This document shows positions 28,820-39,854 of a stretch of 64,000 bases of DNA, one piece after another (positions within the stretch are counted from its first letter, which is position 1; every line of letters begins with the position of its first letter). Location: assembly GCA_026936335.1 (NCBI GenBank), contig JAPMXV010000075.1, positions 146,360 through 210,359 of the forward strand, written 5' to 3'. The position numbers and the translations under genes were made by a program. Below the pieces are notes generated by a model that saw nothing but the letters and a program-made list of their open reading frames with translations, made no database searches and was not told the DNA's origin. The stretch is from Mantamonas sphyraenae. Lineage: Eukaryota; CRuMs; Mantamonadidae.

Positions 28820-30870
28820 ATGGGCTTAAACGTACATCAGTGGTTGGAATTGTTGCAGAGCGGGGACCATGGGCGGATTGTGGAAGCTTTGGAGGATCAG
28901 GGAACGGTGAGTAGGCGGAAAGAAATCGGGAGGGCGTTTTGGGTGAGCGTGACGTTGATCGTCGCACCAGAAGAAGGGAAGGAGGGATGGGAGTAGGGTG
29001 GATGTGATGGTGAGTACGCAGGGTGGAACGTGTGTTGACACGGCACACACAGAAATTGGACCTTGCACGTGGGGACCTGGGAGACAAAGAAGCAGCGGCA
29101 CTCGCGCGGGCACTGGCTCAGAACAGCAGCTTGCAGACCCTGGACCTCAACAACAACACCATCGGGGCAGAAGGCGCCGCAGCACTGGGGCAGGCACTAA
29201 GTGAGAACAGCGGCTTGCAGACACTGATTCTCTGGGACAACGGCCTCGGGGACGAAGGAGCAGCAGCGCTTGGGCAGGGACTGATTGATAACACCGCCTT
29301 GCAGACGCTGGACCTTGAGAACAACAGCATCGGGGACAAAGGCGCAAGAGCAATGGGGCAGGCACTGAGTAGGAACAGCTGCTTGCAGACACTGAACCTG
29401 GGAATCAACTGCATCGGGCCAGAAGGCGCAGCAGCACTGACGCAGGCACTGTGTGAGAACACCACCTTGCAGACGCTGGACCTCGGAAACAACAGCATTG
29501 GGGCAGAAGGCGCAGCAGCGCTGACGCCGGCACTGAGTGAGAACACCGGCTTGCAGACTCTGTACCTTAGTAGCAACAGCATCGGCGACAAAGGAGCAGC
29601 CGCACTGGCGCAGGGACTGAGGGAGAACCAGAACTTGCAGGCACTGAGCCTCTTCTACAACAGCGTCGGAGCAGAAGGAGCGGCAGCACTGGGGCAGGCT
29701 CTGAGTATGAACAGCAGCTTGCAGACACTGAACCTCGGCTGGAACAGTTTCGGGGCGGAAGGCGCAGCAGCACTGGCGCAGGCACTGAGGGAGAACCAGA
29801 GCTTGCACACACTCATCCTCAGCTCGTGCGGCACTGGTGCAGAGGGAGCAGCAGCACTGGGGCAGGCGCTGAGGGAGAACAACAGTTTGCAGACTCTGAA
29901 TTTTGGAAACAACAGTATCGGTGACGAAGGGGCCGCAGCACTGGGACAGGCTCTGAGTAGGAACAGCAGCTTGCGGACACTGTACCTCAGCCTTAACAGC
30001 ATCGAGGACGAAGGAGCAGCAGCACTGGGACAGGCACTGAGTGAGAACAGCTGCTTGCAGAAAATAGACCTCGCAAACAACAGCATCGAGGCAGAAGGCG
30101 CAGTAGCACTGGCGCAGGGTCTGAGCAAGAACAGCAGCTTGCAGACACTGAACCTCAGTACCAACACCATCAGGGCAGAAGGAGCAAAAGCGCTGGCGCA
30201 GGCACTGGGTGAGAACAGCACCTTGCAGATGCTGAGTCTCAGCTTCAATCCTACCGGGGACGAAGGAGCAGTAGCACTGGCTCAGGCATTGAGTGAGAGC
30301 AACAGCTTGCAGACACTTGACCTCGGGAACACCAGCATCAGGACAGAAGGTGCAGCAGCGCTTGCTCAGGCGATGGAGGGCAATCGCTCCTGCTGGAAGA
30401 TTGAAGGCGTTCGCAATGACGCGTTGCAGTCGCTGTTGGAGAGGAACATGGAGAATCACGTGGAGTTTGTGGAGTGTGGGGATGTGGAGACGATGAGAGA
30501 GTTGTGGGAATGGGGTGTGCCTGTGGACACGTTTGCAGGGGATGAGGGGGAGGAGACTGCGCTGGAGAGGGCTGTGAAGGGTGGGGATGAGACGATTGTG
30601 GATGTGTTGCGGGCGTGGGGTGCGACGCCGAGGATGGAAACGGTGGAGATTGTGAGGAAGGGAGGGTGGAGGAAGGCGTGGCATTGGATTGGATGGGGTG
30701 GGCAGGTGGATGAGGCGATGGAGGTGGCGCTGGTGATGAATGGGGAGGAGAGGGAGGCGATGTTTGAATGTGGAGGGATGGAGGCGTATGAACCGACTGC
30801 ACAGTGGATGACACTGCCGGATGAGGTGATGGAGAGGGTGATTGGGTGGATGGGGAGGGGTGGGTGGTGA
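28820..30870 (+). CDS. LRR-ankyrin family protein A (16 LRRs)
   Basis: join(28820..28906, 29053..30870), 634 residues. Exon 1 gives MGLNVHQWLELLQSGDHG...ALEDQGT. A GTGAGT donor and a CACACAG acceptor enclose a 146-nt phase-0 intron. About 16 ribonuclease-inhibitor-type LRRs of 28 residues follow (L..L.L..N.IGxEGAAALAQALxENxSLQ). Then comes NRSCWKIEGVRNDALQSLLE, two ankyrin-like repeats (FVECGDVETMRELWEWGV, GEETALERAVKGGDETIV), and the family C-terminal domain (WRKAWHWIGW, MNGEEREAMFECGGME, LPDEVMERVIGW). There is no signal peptide or membrane helix, so it is probably intracellular. It resembles the LRR part of NLRC3-like proteins but has no NACHT domain. Ligand and role are unknown. Confidence 0.85.
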
Positions 30871-32957
30871 TGGCGTCGCGGAATGAAGAAGTTGGTTGAG
30901 TGTGTGGTTGTGAGGGAAATGGGCAAGCAATGAAAACCAGCATGAGGAGTAAAAGGCGGTGCTACACACCCGTGTTTGTTGTTCACCACCTGTACAGACA
31001 GGACCATCGGGGTCCCAGTAATTACGCTCCAAGCACAACCGGCGAGTCCTCTTGCTTGGTAGTGTCGTCACTGCACATGCGGAGAAGGTTCCTCATTTGG
31101 ACACCCCACACACCATGCGCGTTCACTCGTGTTCCATAGCGGGATTGTCCTCTTCTGAGTCTGCCCTCCACCGTCCTCCGTCCCCGTTGTTGGGTGAGGG
31201 AGGGTCGTTGGGATGGGATGGGGGGTTCACCCACCCTCCACCATACCCCTTCCACGTACCCAGTCCCATCTTCTTCGTTGTCATTGTCGTTGTGGTTGTG
31301 GTTGTGATTGCAACTTGGCGCGTTGCACGTCGACGTGGCCACCTGCTTCCTGATGCTGCTACGGTTGTCCCCCTTTCATCCTCCAACCAGCGCCTCCATG
31401 CTGCGTCCGCTTCTGGCTTGCCAAAGCCCATGTCCGATGGACACTGGAAGGGATCCCACAGAACATGTCCCGGGGGGGAGGGGGGGTTCCTGGAGACGCG
31501 CCCACACACTCGCACCCTCCTCACGTCCACCACGCAAACACCCTGTGTTTCTCTTCATGGGTGGATGCACACGTTCTGCGGTTTGTCCATCCCTTTGTTC
31601 TCCCTCTGTGGCGACTTCTCTCTCCTTGGATCGGGGCGAGCAGCGCCGTTTTCACGCGCGTACTTTCCACGTGTCACATACACGCCTGTGCGTGCGTGGC
31701 TTCCCTTTGGCTTCGGACTGGGTTGACCTAGCCTTGTCCCAACTGGTCAAGAGGTTGTTCTCGCGTGCGTGCGAGTTGTGGCTGCAGCCACAGAGGCGAC
31801 TTGAGGGTGCGTCTGAACCGCGAGAACAAGCTGGAGCGCACGGGCCGCCAAAAGCGTGACGTGTGCCACGGAGGACATCCGAGATACGGCTGGGGATGAT
31901 GCCATGGGCCCCTCAGACGTGGAATTGGTGCATCTGTCCGGTTCCAAGGTGTGCTAAGGCGCCCATGGTGTTGAACGTGGCCTCGGTTGCCGGGCGTGTC
32001 GACGGGCGCCTTGGTCGCCGTCTGCCAGAATCCCATCACAGAGGCAGGGAGGACATTCGAACCGACTTTGACGACAGTACGCCACCGCACGTGTGTTTGT
32101 GCATGTGTTGGTGCAACGTCATTCTCACTACTGTTCCACGATGTTGGAGGGGGGCGGGAACTCCGGTGGCTGAAAACGCGCACCTCGGCGGGTGGGTGTG
32201 TGCATGTGTCCCCAGGACCACAACTTCAGTGAGGGTACACACACATACACGGGTCTCCCAATGGACGAAGCTGGTGATGTGTGTTCCCATCTGCGACCAT
32301 TTCAAGTGCGATGTGAAACGCCTCGCTTTTCGGACCCACCAGTGGATGATTGAGAACGTGTGGGTGGCAGAGGCGCCACCAGTGCGGTCGCGACGGATGA
32401 ACGGGTCATGCCAGGCGAAGCTTTGGTCTCTGTTGAGTCTCACGTGCAGCTCCGGGATTTTCCTGACTCGAAGAGGTGGAGAAAAAAGAACGCCGTTCAC
32501 ATTTTGGGAACGGATGATGGACCCCGAACATTATGAGTCAACCCGAAGGTAGCAGCCAAAAGCGCAACTCAACGGAGGAGGAGGACCAACGTGTCAGAGA
32601 AGAATTTTCCTGCCGAGTCTATCACGTGTGTCATGGGTGACATGGTGGACATGGATGCACAGGAGAGAATTCAAGATTCCCGGAGGAGTGGGAGTTGGGA
32701 GTGTGCAGCGTACGGGGAGAGGATACCGGGCGGGAGAAACGGAGCGTGGCGGTGAAGGCGCCGAACGACGCAACGCATCTTGGAATTGGTGACATCGAAC
32801 AGGAATCTCAGGGTAAGTGAGGTGGCTGGGTGGAGAACACACGGCTGGTGGGCTGTTGAGGGGAGGAATGGAAGGGGGCGGTCGCTGTGGGAGGGAGAGT
32901 GGGCGGGTGGTGCCCACGACGCTCACAACGGAGAGCAGACACAGATTGGGTACACAG
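30871..32957 (+). other. long intergenic region with possible coding remnants
   Basis: About 2.1 kb between LRR genes A and B. No intact gene. Short stretches have protein-like composition in shifting frames, for example VRLNRENKLERTGRQKRD near 31805 and ALVAVCQNPITEAGRTFEPT near 32010. They may be relics of an unidentified decayed gene, but no family is recognisable. The segment 32757-32815 shares blocks (GACGCAACGCATCTTGG) with the DNA upstream of genes G and H. Confidence 0.35.
32908..32957 (+). promoter_or_regulatory. conserved GCTCACAACG element before LRR gene B
   Basis: GCTCACAACG at 32921-32930 lies 37 nt (counted from its start) before the ATG. The same element precedes genes D, G and H. 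Spacing differs by multiples of three and the frame reads LTT in all four, so it may be the end of a longer coding N-terminus rather than an untranslated site. Confidence 0.45.
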
Positions 32958-34017
32958 ATGAATACCGATTGGAATGATCTGCTGAAGAACGGGGACCATG
33001 CACAGATTTGTAGTGCACTGGAGGCAGCGGGAGAGGTAGGCTGGGACCGGAACACAAGGAAGAGCGGGAAAGAAGTGGGTGAAGGGCAACAGTGGAGTGT
33101 GTGCTGACACGACACGTGGGCCACAGCGGCTGCGCATTAATTGCATGTATCTAGGGGACGACGAGGCAGTAGCGCTTGCCAAGGCGCTGGGGAAGAACAC
33201 CAGATTGCGGACACTCGACCTGGGCTTCAACAACATTGAGGACGAAGGAGCAACAGCGCTGGGACAGGCACTGAGTGAGAACAGCAGCTTGCAGAGACTG
33301 GACCTCAGGGCAAACAGCATCGGGGCAGCAGGAGCAGGAGCAGTGGCGCACGGACTGAGTGCGAACCGCAGCTTGCAGACGCTGTACCTCTTCAGGAATT
33401 CGATCGGGGCAGCAGGAGCAGCAGCACTGGGGCAGGGTCTGAGTGAGAACAGCAGCTTGCAGACACTGCACCTCGGCTGGAACAACATCGGGGACAAAGG
33501 TGCAGCAGCACTTGCTCAGGCGATAAAGGGCAATCGGTCGTGCTGGAAGATCACCGGCGTTCGCAATGACGCGTTACAGTCGCTGTTGGAGAGGAACATG
33601 GAGAATCACGTGGAGTTTGTGGGGTGTGGGGATGTGGAGACGATGAGAGAGTTGTGGGAGTGGGGTGTGCCTGTGGACACATTTGCGGGAGAGGGGGGGA
33701 CGGAGACTGCGCTGGAGAGAGGGGTGAAGGGAGGGGACGAGGGGTTGGTTGAGGTGTTGCGGGGATGGGGTGCGAAGCCGATGATGGAAACGGTGGAGTT
33801 GGTGAGGAAGGAGGGGTGGAGGAAGGCGTGGCATTGGATTGGGTGGGGTGGACAGGTGGATGAGGCGATGGAGGTGGGGTTGGTGATGAACGGGGAGGAG
33901 AGGGAGGTGATGTTTGAGTGTGGAGGGATGGAGGCGTATGAACCGACTGCACAGTGGATGACACTGCCAGACGAGGTGATGGAGAGGGTGATTGGGTGGG
34001 TGGGGAGGGGATGGTGA
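32958..34017 (+). CDS. LRR-ankyrin family protein B (short, 5 LRRs)
   Basis: join(32958..33035, 33127..34017), 322 residues. Exon 1 encodes MNTDWNDLLKNGDHAQICSA...GE. The 91-nt phase-0 intron is GTAGGC...CCACAG. Exon 2 starts RLRINCMYLGDDEAVAL and holds only five LRR units before NRSCWKITGVRNDALQSLLE, the ankyrin-like pair and the AWHWIGW / GEEREVMFECGGME / LPDEVMERVIGW domain. The C-terminal half is close to that of A and C, so the short LRR block reflects loss of units and not of the domain. The frame is open upstream to an ATG at 32817, and conserved LTT codons hint that the real start may be earlier. Confidence 0.8.
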
Positions 34018-34043
34018 GTGGGGAGGGGAGGTGCGGAGAGGCG

Positions 34044-34305
34044 AATGTAGGTGGACAGTTTTTGAACAGTGATATGTGTGTGTGTGTGAGGTGGACGCGG
34101 GATGTGAAGGCGGCGACGAAGAGGCTGAGCGCTCCTTGTCCTCTATGCGCGGGTACAACAACGCATATTGCATACAGACAGTTTTGAACAGTCATCAGGT
34201 AGGGAGGGGCGGGGGCATCGGGGACTTGTGCCCGTGTATAGATGGGATAGAGAGATAGTAACGAGAGGAATCAGGAGAGGCTGACAATCATGGGATACAG
34301 GAAAT
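34044..34305 (+). promoter_or_regulatory. upstream block alpha of LRR gene C
   Basis: Near-identical copy of the block before gene A (28571-28819), differing mainly by small indels. It lies between the stop of gene B and the ATG of gene C, so the intergenic spacer here is almost entirely this block. Confidence 0.55.
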
Positions 34306-36430
34306 ATGGGCTTAAACGTACATCAGTGGTTGGAATTGTTGCAGAGCGGGGACCATGGGCGGATTGTAGAAGCTTTGGAGGATCAGGGAACGGTGAGTTG
34401 GCGGAAAGAAATCGGGAGGGAGTTTTGGGTGAGCGTGACGTTGATCGTCGCACAGGGAAGGAGGGATGGGTGTAGGGTGGATGTGATGGTGTATACGCAA
34501 GATGGAACGTGTGTTGACACGGCACACACAGAAATTGGACCTTGCACGTGGGGACCTGGGAGGCAAAGAAGCGGTGGCACTTGCGCGGGCACTAGCTCAG
34601 AACAGCAGCTTGCAGACCCTGGACCTCGCAGACAACCCCATCGGGGTAAAAGGCGCAACAGCACTTGGGAAGGCACTGAGGGAGAACAGCGGCTTGCAGA
34701 CACTGGACCTCAGCCACAACAGCATCGGGGCAAAAGGCGCAGCAGCATTGGGGCAAGCACTGTGTGAGAACATCAGCCTGCAGACGCTGGTCCTCAAAAA
34801 CAACAGCATCGGGAAAGAAGGAGCAGCAGCACTGGGGCAAGGACTGAGTGAGAACAGTACCTTGCAGACACTGAACCTCGGAAAAAACAGCCTCGGGGCA
34901 GAAGGCGCAGCAGCACTGGCAAAGGTACTGGGTGAGAGCAGTAGCTTGGAGACACTGAATCTCGACAGCAACAGGATCGGGGCAGAAGGAGCAGCAGCCC
35001 TGGGGCAGGCACTGAGGGAGAACCAGAGCTTGCAGACACTGGGTCTCACCAAGAACAGCATCGGGGCAGAAGGCGCAGCCGCGCTGGGGCAGGCACTGAG
35101 GGAGAACCAGAGCTTGCAGACACTGGGTCTCACCAAGAACAGCATCGGGGCAGAAGGCGCAGCCGCGCTGGGGCAGGCATTGAGTGAGAACAGCAGCTTG
35201 CAGAAACTGGGTATCAGCGACAACAGCATCGGGGCAGAAGGTGCAGGCGCGCTGGGGCAGGCACTGAGTGAGAACAGCAGCGTGCAGAATCTGGATATCA
35301 GCCGCAACGGCATCGGTGGAGAAGGAGCAAAAGCTCTGGCGCGGGCACTGAGTGAGAAAAACAGCTTGCAGTTTCTGGAGCTCTCTAGCAACAGGATCGG
35401 GGCAGACGGAGCAGCAGCACTGGCGCAGGCACTGGCTGAGAGCCGCAGCTTGCAGATACTGGACCTCGGCTGGAACAGCATCGGGACAGAAGGTGCAACC
35501 GCACTTGGGCAGGCACTGAGTGAGAACAACAGCTTGCATACACTGATCCTCAGCCGCAACAGCATCGGGGCAGAAGGAGCCGCAGCACTGGCGCAGGCAC
35601 TGAGTGAGAACAGCAGCTTGCAGACACTGAACCTCAGTACCAACACCATCAAGGCAGAAGGAGCAGCAGCACTGGGGCAGGCACTTTGTGAGAACCAGAG
35701 CTTGCAGAGACTGAACCTCGGAAACAACAGCATCTTGGCAGAAGGAGCCGCAGCACTGGCCCAGGGACTGGGGAAGAGCAGCAGCTTGCAGACCCTGAAC
35801 CTTAGTACCAACAGCATCAAGGCAGAAGGAGCAGCAGCACTGGGGCAGGCACTTTGTGAGAACCAGAGCTTGCAGACACTTTACATCAACTTCAACAGCA
35901 TCGCGGACAAAGGAACAGCAGCACTGGCCTTGGCGATGGAAGTCAATCGGTCGTGCTGGAGGATCGATGTCGTTGGCAATGGAGCTTTGCGGTCGCTGCT
36001 GGAAAGGAACATGGAGAATCACGTGGAGTTTGTGGAGTGTGGGGATGTGGAGAAGATGAGAGAGTTGAGGGAGTGGGGTGTGCCTGTGGACACATTTGCG
36101 GGAGAGGGGGGGACGGAGACTGCGCTGGAGAGAGCTGTGAAGGGTGGGGATGAGGAGATTGTGGAAGTGTTGCGGGCATGGGGAGCGAAGCCGAGGATGA
36201 AAACGGTGGAGATGGTGAGGAAGGAAGGGTGGAGGAAGGCGTGGCATTGGATTGGATGGGGTGGGCAGGTGGATGAGGCGATGGAGGTGGCGTTGGTGAT
36301 GAATGGGGAGGAGAGGGAGGCGATGTTTGAATGTGGTGGGATGGAGGCGTATGAACCGACTGCACAGTGGATGACACTGCCGGATGAGGTGATGGAGAGG
36401 GTGATTGGGTGGGTGGGGAAAGATGTGTGA
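34306..36430 (+). CDS. LRR-ankyrin family protein C (18 LRRs)
   Basis: join(34306..34392, 34532..36430), 661 residues. Exon 1 encodes the same peptide as gene A (MGLNVHQWLELLQSGDHG...). The 139-nt phase-0 intron is GTGAGT...CACACAG. Exon 2 opens KLDLARGDLGGKEAVAL. It has about 18 LRRs of 28 residues, with two adjacent units (QTLGLTKNSIGAEGAAALGQ) identical at protein level and in 84 nt of DNA. The ankyrin-like pair and the C-terminal domain follow, ending VIGWVGKDV. No targeting signal; cytosolic or nuclear location is inferred. This is the longest LRR array of the family in the window. Confidence 0.85.
35018..35185 (+). repeat. perfect tandem duplication of an 84-nt LRR unit in gene C
   Basis: The unit beginning GGAGAACCAGAGCTTGCAGA is repeated head to tail with essentially no changes, adding one 28-residue LRR without shifting the frame. 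It is a sign of very recent unit gain. Confidence 0.85.
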
Positions 36431-36442
36431 ATTGTTCCGTTC

Positions 36443-37505
36443 ATTCAAGGCGGTGGTGTTTGGAGGAGGAGGGCAAGGGATTGGAGAGGCGTTGAAGAGT
36501 GGAATGAATGGAAGGTGATGTGGGGTGATGCGGCCAATGAGGGTGTGCAGTGTCGTTGGGTTGGAGTTTGGGCAGTCAAGGGATCGTGTGGGAGAAGGGA
36601 GTGACGGCATGGGTGACAATGGCGCTGATGGTGGGTTGCACCTGCCTGGAGATGAGGTTGTGGCATGGTGATGGGAACGAGGGAGGCCAACACACAGCCG
36701 CTAACAGAGCCTCTGGTCGCTTTGACAGTCGTCTCTGGGTGTTCCTTCTCTGTGAAGTGGATACCATGGGACTGTCGCTGATGATGCATTGGCCTTTGGT
36801 GACACCGTGGCTGTATGGATGACACCAGCGAAGTAGAAACTCCGCCTGTGGGAGGATCAACGCACACAAAACCTGCCCTGTGTCGGCGCACAGCCCTCGT
36901 TGGATCCTAAGACCAAGCTTGTAGACGAGTCCACGGGAAACACACGCACAGACGCAGTTTCGTGTTTGGGGTGATTTTGGTGGAGAGCGGCTGGTTGTTG
37001 GCCATGTCGACAATGGTCGGAAAGTGGCGAAAAGTGGAATGAGGGTCATTGGGGTGTGGTTGATGTGTGGAGGGCAGAGACCGAGGCTGAGGGCATGGGA
37101 CGGCCTGTGGTGCGAGCAGGGGGGCGGCAAAGGTGCGGGTACTCGGCCACCGCCTGAAACCAGCTGCGTGAGTTTCTGCGACACTGCTCACGAATGCACA
37201 GCCTGACTGTGGTAAAAGTGTGCTTGGGAAGTGTGTGGGTGACTACACACAGGTGCAAGAGGTGGGCGTGGTGATCGAGGGGGTGTGTGGTCCGTGGGAG
37301 GGCGGTTTGTGGCGCAGGAAGGCGGCGAGGTGCGGCTGGGCTGGCAAGGCGACAAGCAAAAACGACGCCACGACCACCACCAGGCACATTTTTCATCGAA
37401 TTTGGGGAACTTGGCGCAGAGGTGGAATGGGAGGATGAGGCCTGTTGCGTGTGTGGGAGGAGGATGTGTCTGCGACAAAATCACCTCCGGGTGGCAAGGG
37501 GAGAG
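36443..37505 (+). repeat. duplicated 3'-flank block beta, copy 1
   Basis: About 1.05 kb downstream of gene C that recurs at 49466-50580 downstream of pseudogene H with small differences. Landmarks are TTCATTCAAGGCGGTGG at the start, CACCAGCGAAGTAGAAACTC in the middle and CACCAGGCACATTTTTCATC near the end. No convincing protein is encoded and no terminal inverted repeats or target duplications were seen, so segmental duplication is favoured over a mobile element. Confidence 0.75.
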
Positions 37506-38034
37506 GTCATGGGGCCGCAGTGCAGCAAGGTGGGCGATGACGCAGACTCAAGAGAAGGAAGCAGGTGGAGAGTCAGCAGTGTCATACGCAGCAGATGCCA
37601 GTGGGGTGGGAGAGCGTGCGCTTGTCAAAGCACAACAAACACAACTGACAAAAGGAGATGGACGAACAAGGTGAGTTGACGACGTAGTGGGGTCGATGTG
37701 TTGTTTGCCATTGGTTGGTGGGTGTGTGTTGGGACAGCGTGCAACCAGCTCTTCCGTTTTGGCGTGAGGAAGGAGGCCGGTTGGCGCGTGAGAACCTGGT
37801 GGCGAGGATCGTCGTGCTGCCCCCCAACGCACCATAGCAGGCAACGCTTGGGGTGCACAGAGTACTTGGCCAGTGCAGCAGCAACATGCGCCGCAGCTAA
37901 CAACCGGCACATGCTCACAGATTCAGACTCTGAAGGTATGGAGACCATGCAGAGGAGAAAGGGAGCTGGGCAGAGGGAAAGTTGGTGCACACACGCTCAC
38001 AACGGGCAAAGCAGGCGAAGTGAACATCCTGAAA
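37506..38034 (+). other. upstream region of LRR gene D with conserved GCTCACAACG element
   Basis: No independent gene. GCTCACAACG at 37995-38004 matches elements before B, G and H. The frame into gene D is open to an ATG at 37873 and reads HTLTTGKAGE over the element, so part of this stretch may be coding. Confidence 0.4.
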
Positions 38035-39779
38035 ATGGATGATGATGACTGGGCGGCGTTGCTGCGGAGTGGGGATCATGAACGGATTTGTCGGGCACTG
38101 GAGGCAGAGGGAGAGGTGGGTTGTGACTGGGACGCGTGGCCGTGTTGCACGTCAAGAAGCGGATAAAGGGAAACTATGGAGTGTGTGTACTGACACGTGG
38201 AACACAGTGTTTGTGTATTCGTAGCCAGTTTCTGGGTGACAATGAGGCAGCCGCACTGGCGCAGGCACTGTGTGGGAAGTGCAGCTTGCAGACACTGGAC
38301 CTCAGTGACAACAGTATTGGGGACGAAGGAGCAGCAGCACTGGCGCAGGCACTGAGTGAGAACACCAGCTTGCAGACACTGAAGCTTGGTTCCGGCAGCA
38401 TCGGGAACTTAGGAACAACGGCACTTGCGCAGGCACTGATTGAGAACAGCAGCTTGAAGACTCTGCAAATCAGCACCAACAGCATCGAGGACGAAGGAGC
38501 ATCCGCACTGGGTCAGGCATTGTGTGAGAACAACAGCTTGCAGACTCTGGATCTCAGCCACAGCAGCATCGGTGGCAAAGGAGCGGCAGCAGTGTTCCAG
38601 GCCCTGAGTTTGAACAGCAGCTTGCAGACGCTGATCATCAGCTGGGATGGCATCGAGGCAGAAGGAGACGCAGCACTGGGGCAGGCTCTGAGTGAGAACA
38701 GCAGCTTGCTGACATTGGACCTCATCGACGACAGCATTGGGGACGATGGAGCAGCAGCACTGGCTCAGGGACTGAGTGCGAACAGCAGCTTGCAAACTCT
38801 ATACGTCGGCCACAACTGCATCGGGGACGGAGGAGCAGCAGCACTGGCTCAGGGACTGAGTGAGAACACCAGCTTGCAGACACTGGACCTCATCAACAAC
38901 TGCATCGGGGACGATGGAGCAGCAGCACTTGCTCGAGCATTGAGTACGAGCAGCAGCTTGCAAACACTATACCTCTGGAAAAACAGCATCGGGGACGATG
39001 GAGCAGCAGCACTGGGGCAGGCACTGAGTGAGAACAGCAGCTTGCAGGCTCTGGACCTCAACAGCAACAGTATCGGGGCAGAAGGAGCAGTAGCACTGGG
39101 GCAGGCACTGAGTGAGAACAGTAGCTTGCAGACTGTGGAACTCAGCTACAACAAAATCGGGGTCGGAGGAGCAATAGCACTGGCGCAGGCACTCAGTGAG
39201 AACAGGAGCTTGCAGAAACTGCACCTCAGAGACAACAGCATTGGTGGAGAAGGAGCAGCGGCACTGGCGGAGGCGATGCGTGGCAATCGGTCGTGCTGGA
39301 GCATCGTTTATGACCACGATCGGGCTTATCAGTCGTTGTTGGAGAGAAATAGGAAACATCACGCAGAGTTTGTGGAGTGTGGGGATGCGGTGAGGATGGC
39401 TGAATTGAGGAAGTGGGGTGTGCCTGTGGACACCTTTGCAGGGGAGAGTGGGAAGGAAACTGCGCTGGAGCGAGCAGTGAAGCGAGGGGACGAGAGGATT
39501 GTGGAGGTGTTGCGAGCATGGGGTGCGACGCCGAGGACGAAAACGGTGGAGATGGTGAGGGAGGAAGGGTGGAGGAAGGCGTGGCATTGGATTGGGTGGA
39601 GAGGACAGGTGGATGAGGCGATGGAGGTGGCATTGGTGATGAATGCGGAGGAGAGGGAGGTGATGTTTGAGTGTGGAGGGATGGAGGAGTATGTGGAGGA
39701 AGGAGGGTGGGAAGGGTGGGTGACACTGCCAGATGAGGTGATGGAGAGGGTGATTGGGTGGGTCGTGGTGGCTGGGTGA
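38035..39779 (+). CDS. LRR-ankyrin family protein D (13 LRRs)
   Basis: join(38035..38115, 38208..39779), 550 residues. Exon 1 encodes MDDDDWAALLRSGDHERICR...GE. The phase-0 intron is 92 nt (GTGGGT...AACACAG). Exon 2 begins CLCIRSQFLGDNEAAAL. About 13 LRRs follow, then NRSCWSIVYDHDRAYQSLLE, an ankyrin-like pair (FVECGDAVRMAELRKWGV, GKETALERAVKRGDERIV) and the C-terminal domain. Before LPDEVMERV this copy has EEYVEEGGWEGWVT where A-C have AYEPTAQWMT, defining a second C-terminal variant also seen in G, H and I. An upstream in-frame start at 37873 is possible. Gene E begins only 75 nt after the stop. Confidence 0.85.
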
Positions 39780-39854
39780 GGTGGGGAATGAACACCACTG
39801 GTTTGTGTCTGCGCAAAGTCTTCCCAGCATCCTTGCGCACCCAAACCAACCACC

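Noticed and set aside
29023-29052. ATG at 29023 (MERVLTRHTQ) as start of LRR gene A
   Set aside because: It lies within the intron, just before the CACACAG acceptor. The corresponding stretch in other members is not conserved as protein, and an upstream exon fits all members.
29197-31071. 624-codon open frame on the minus strand opposite LRR gene A
   Set aside because: It is a by-product of the periodic LRR codons, whose reverse complement lacks stops. The same shadow, with similar CLQAAVLTQCL repeats, appears opposite genes C (34592-36619) and D. No domain.
34592-36619. 675-codon minus-strand frame opposite LRR gene C
   Set aside because: Mirror of the LRR repeat on the wrong strand, with composition dictated by the plus-strand gene.
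36443-37505. Mobile element
   Set aside because: No transposase or reverse transcriptase motifs, terminal repeats or target duplications seen. The two copies fit segmental duplication.
39754-39854. ATG at 39754 as start of LRR member E
   Set aside because: The frame would read through the end of gene D and the intron. The family exon at 39855 with a phase-matching splice is a better start.
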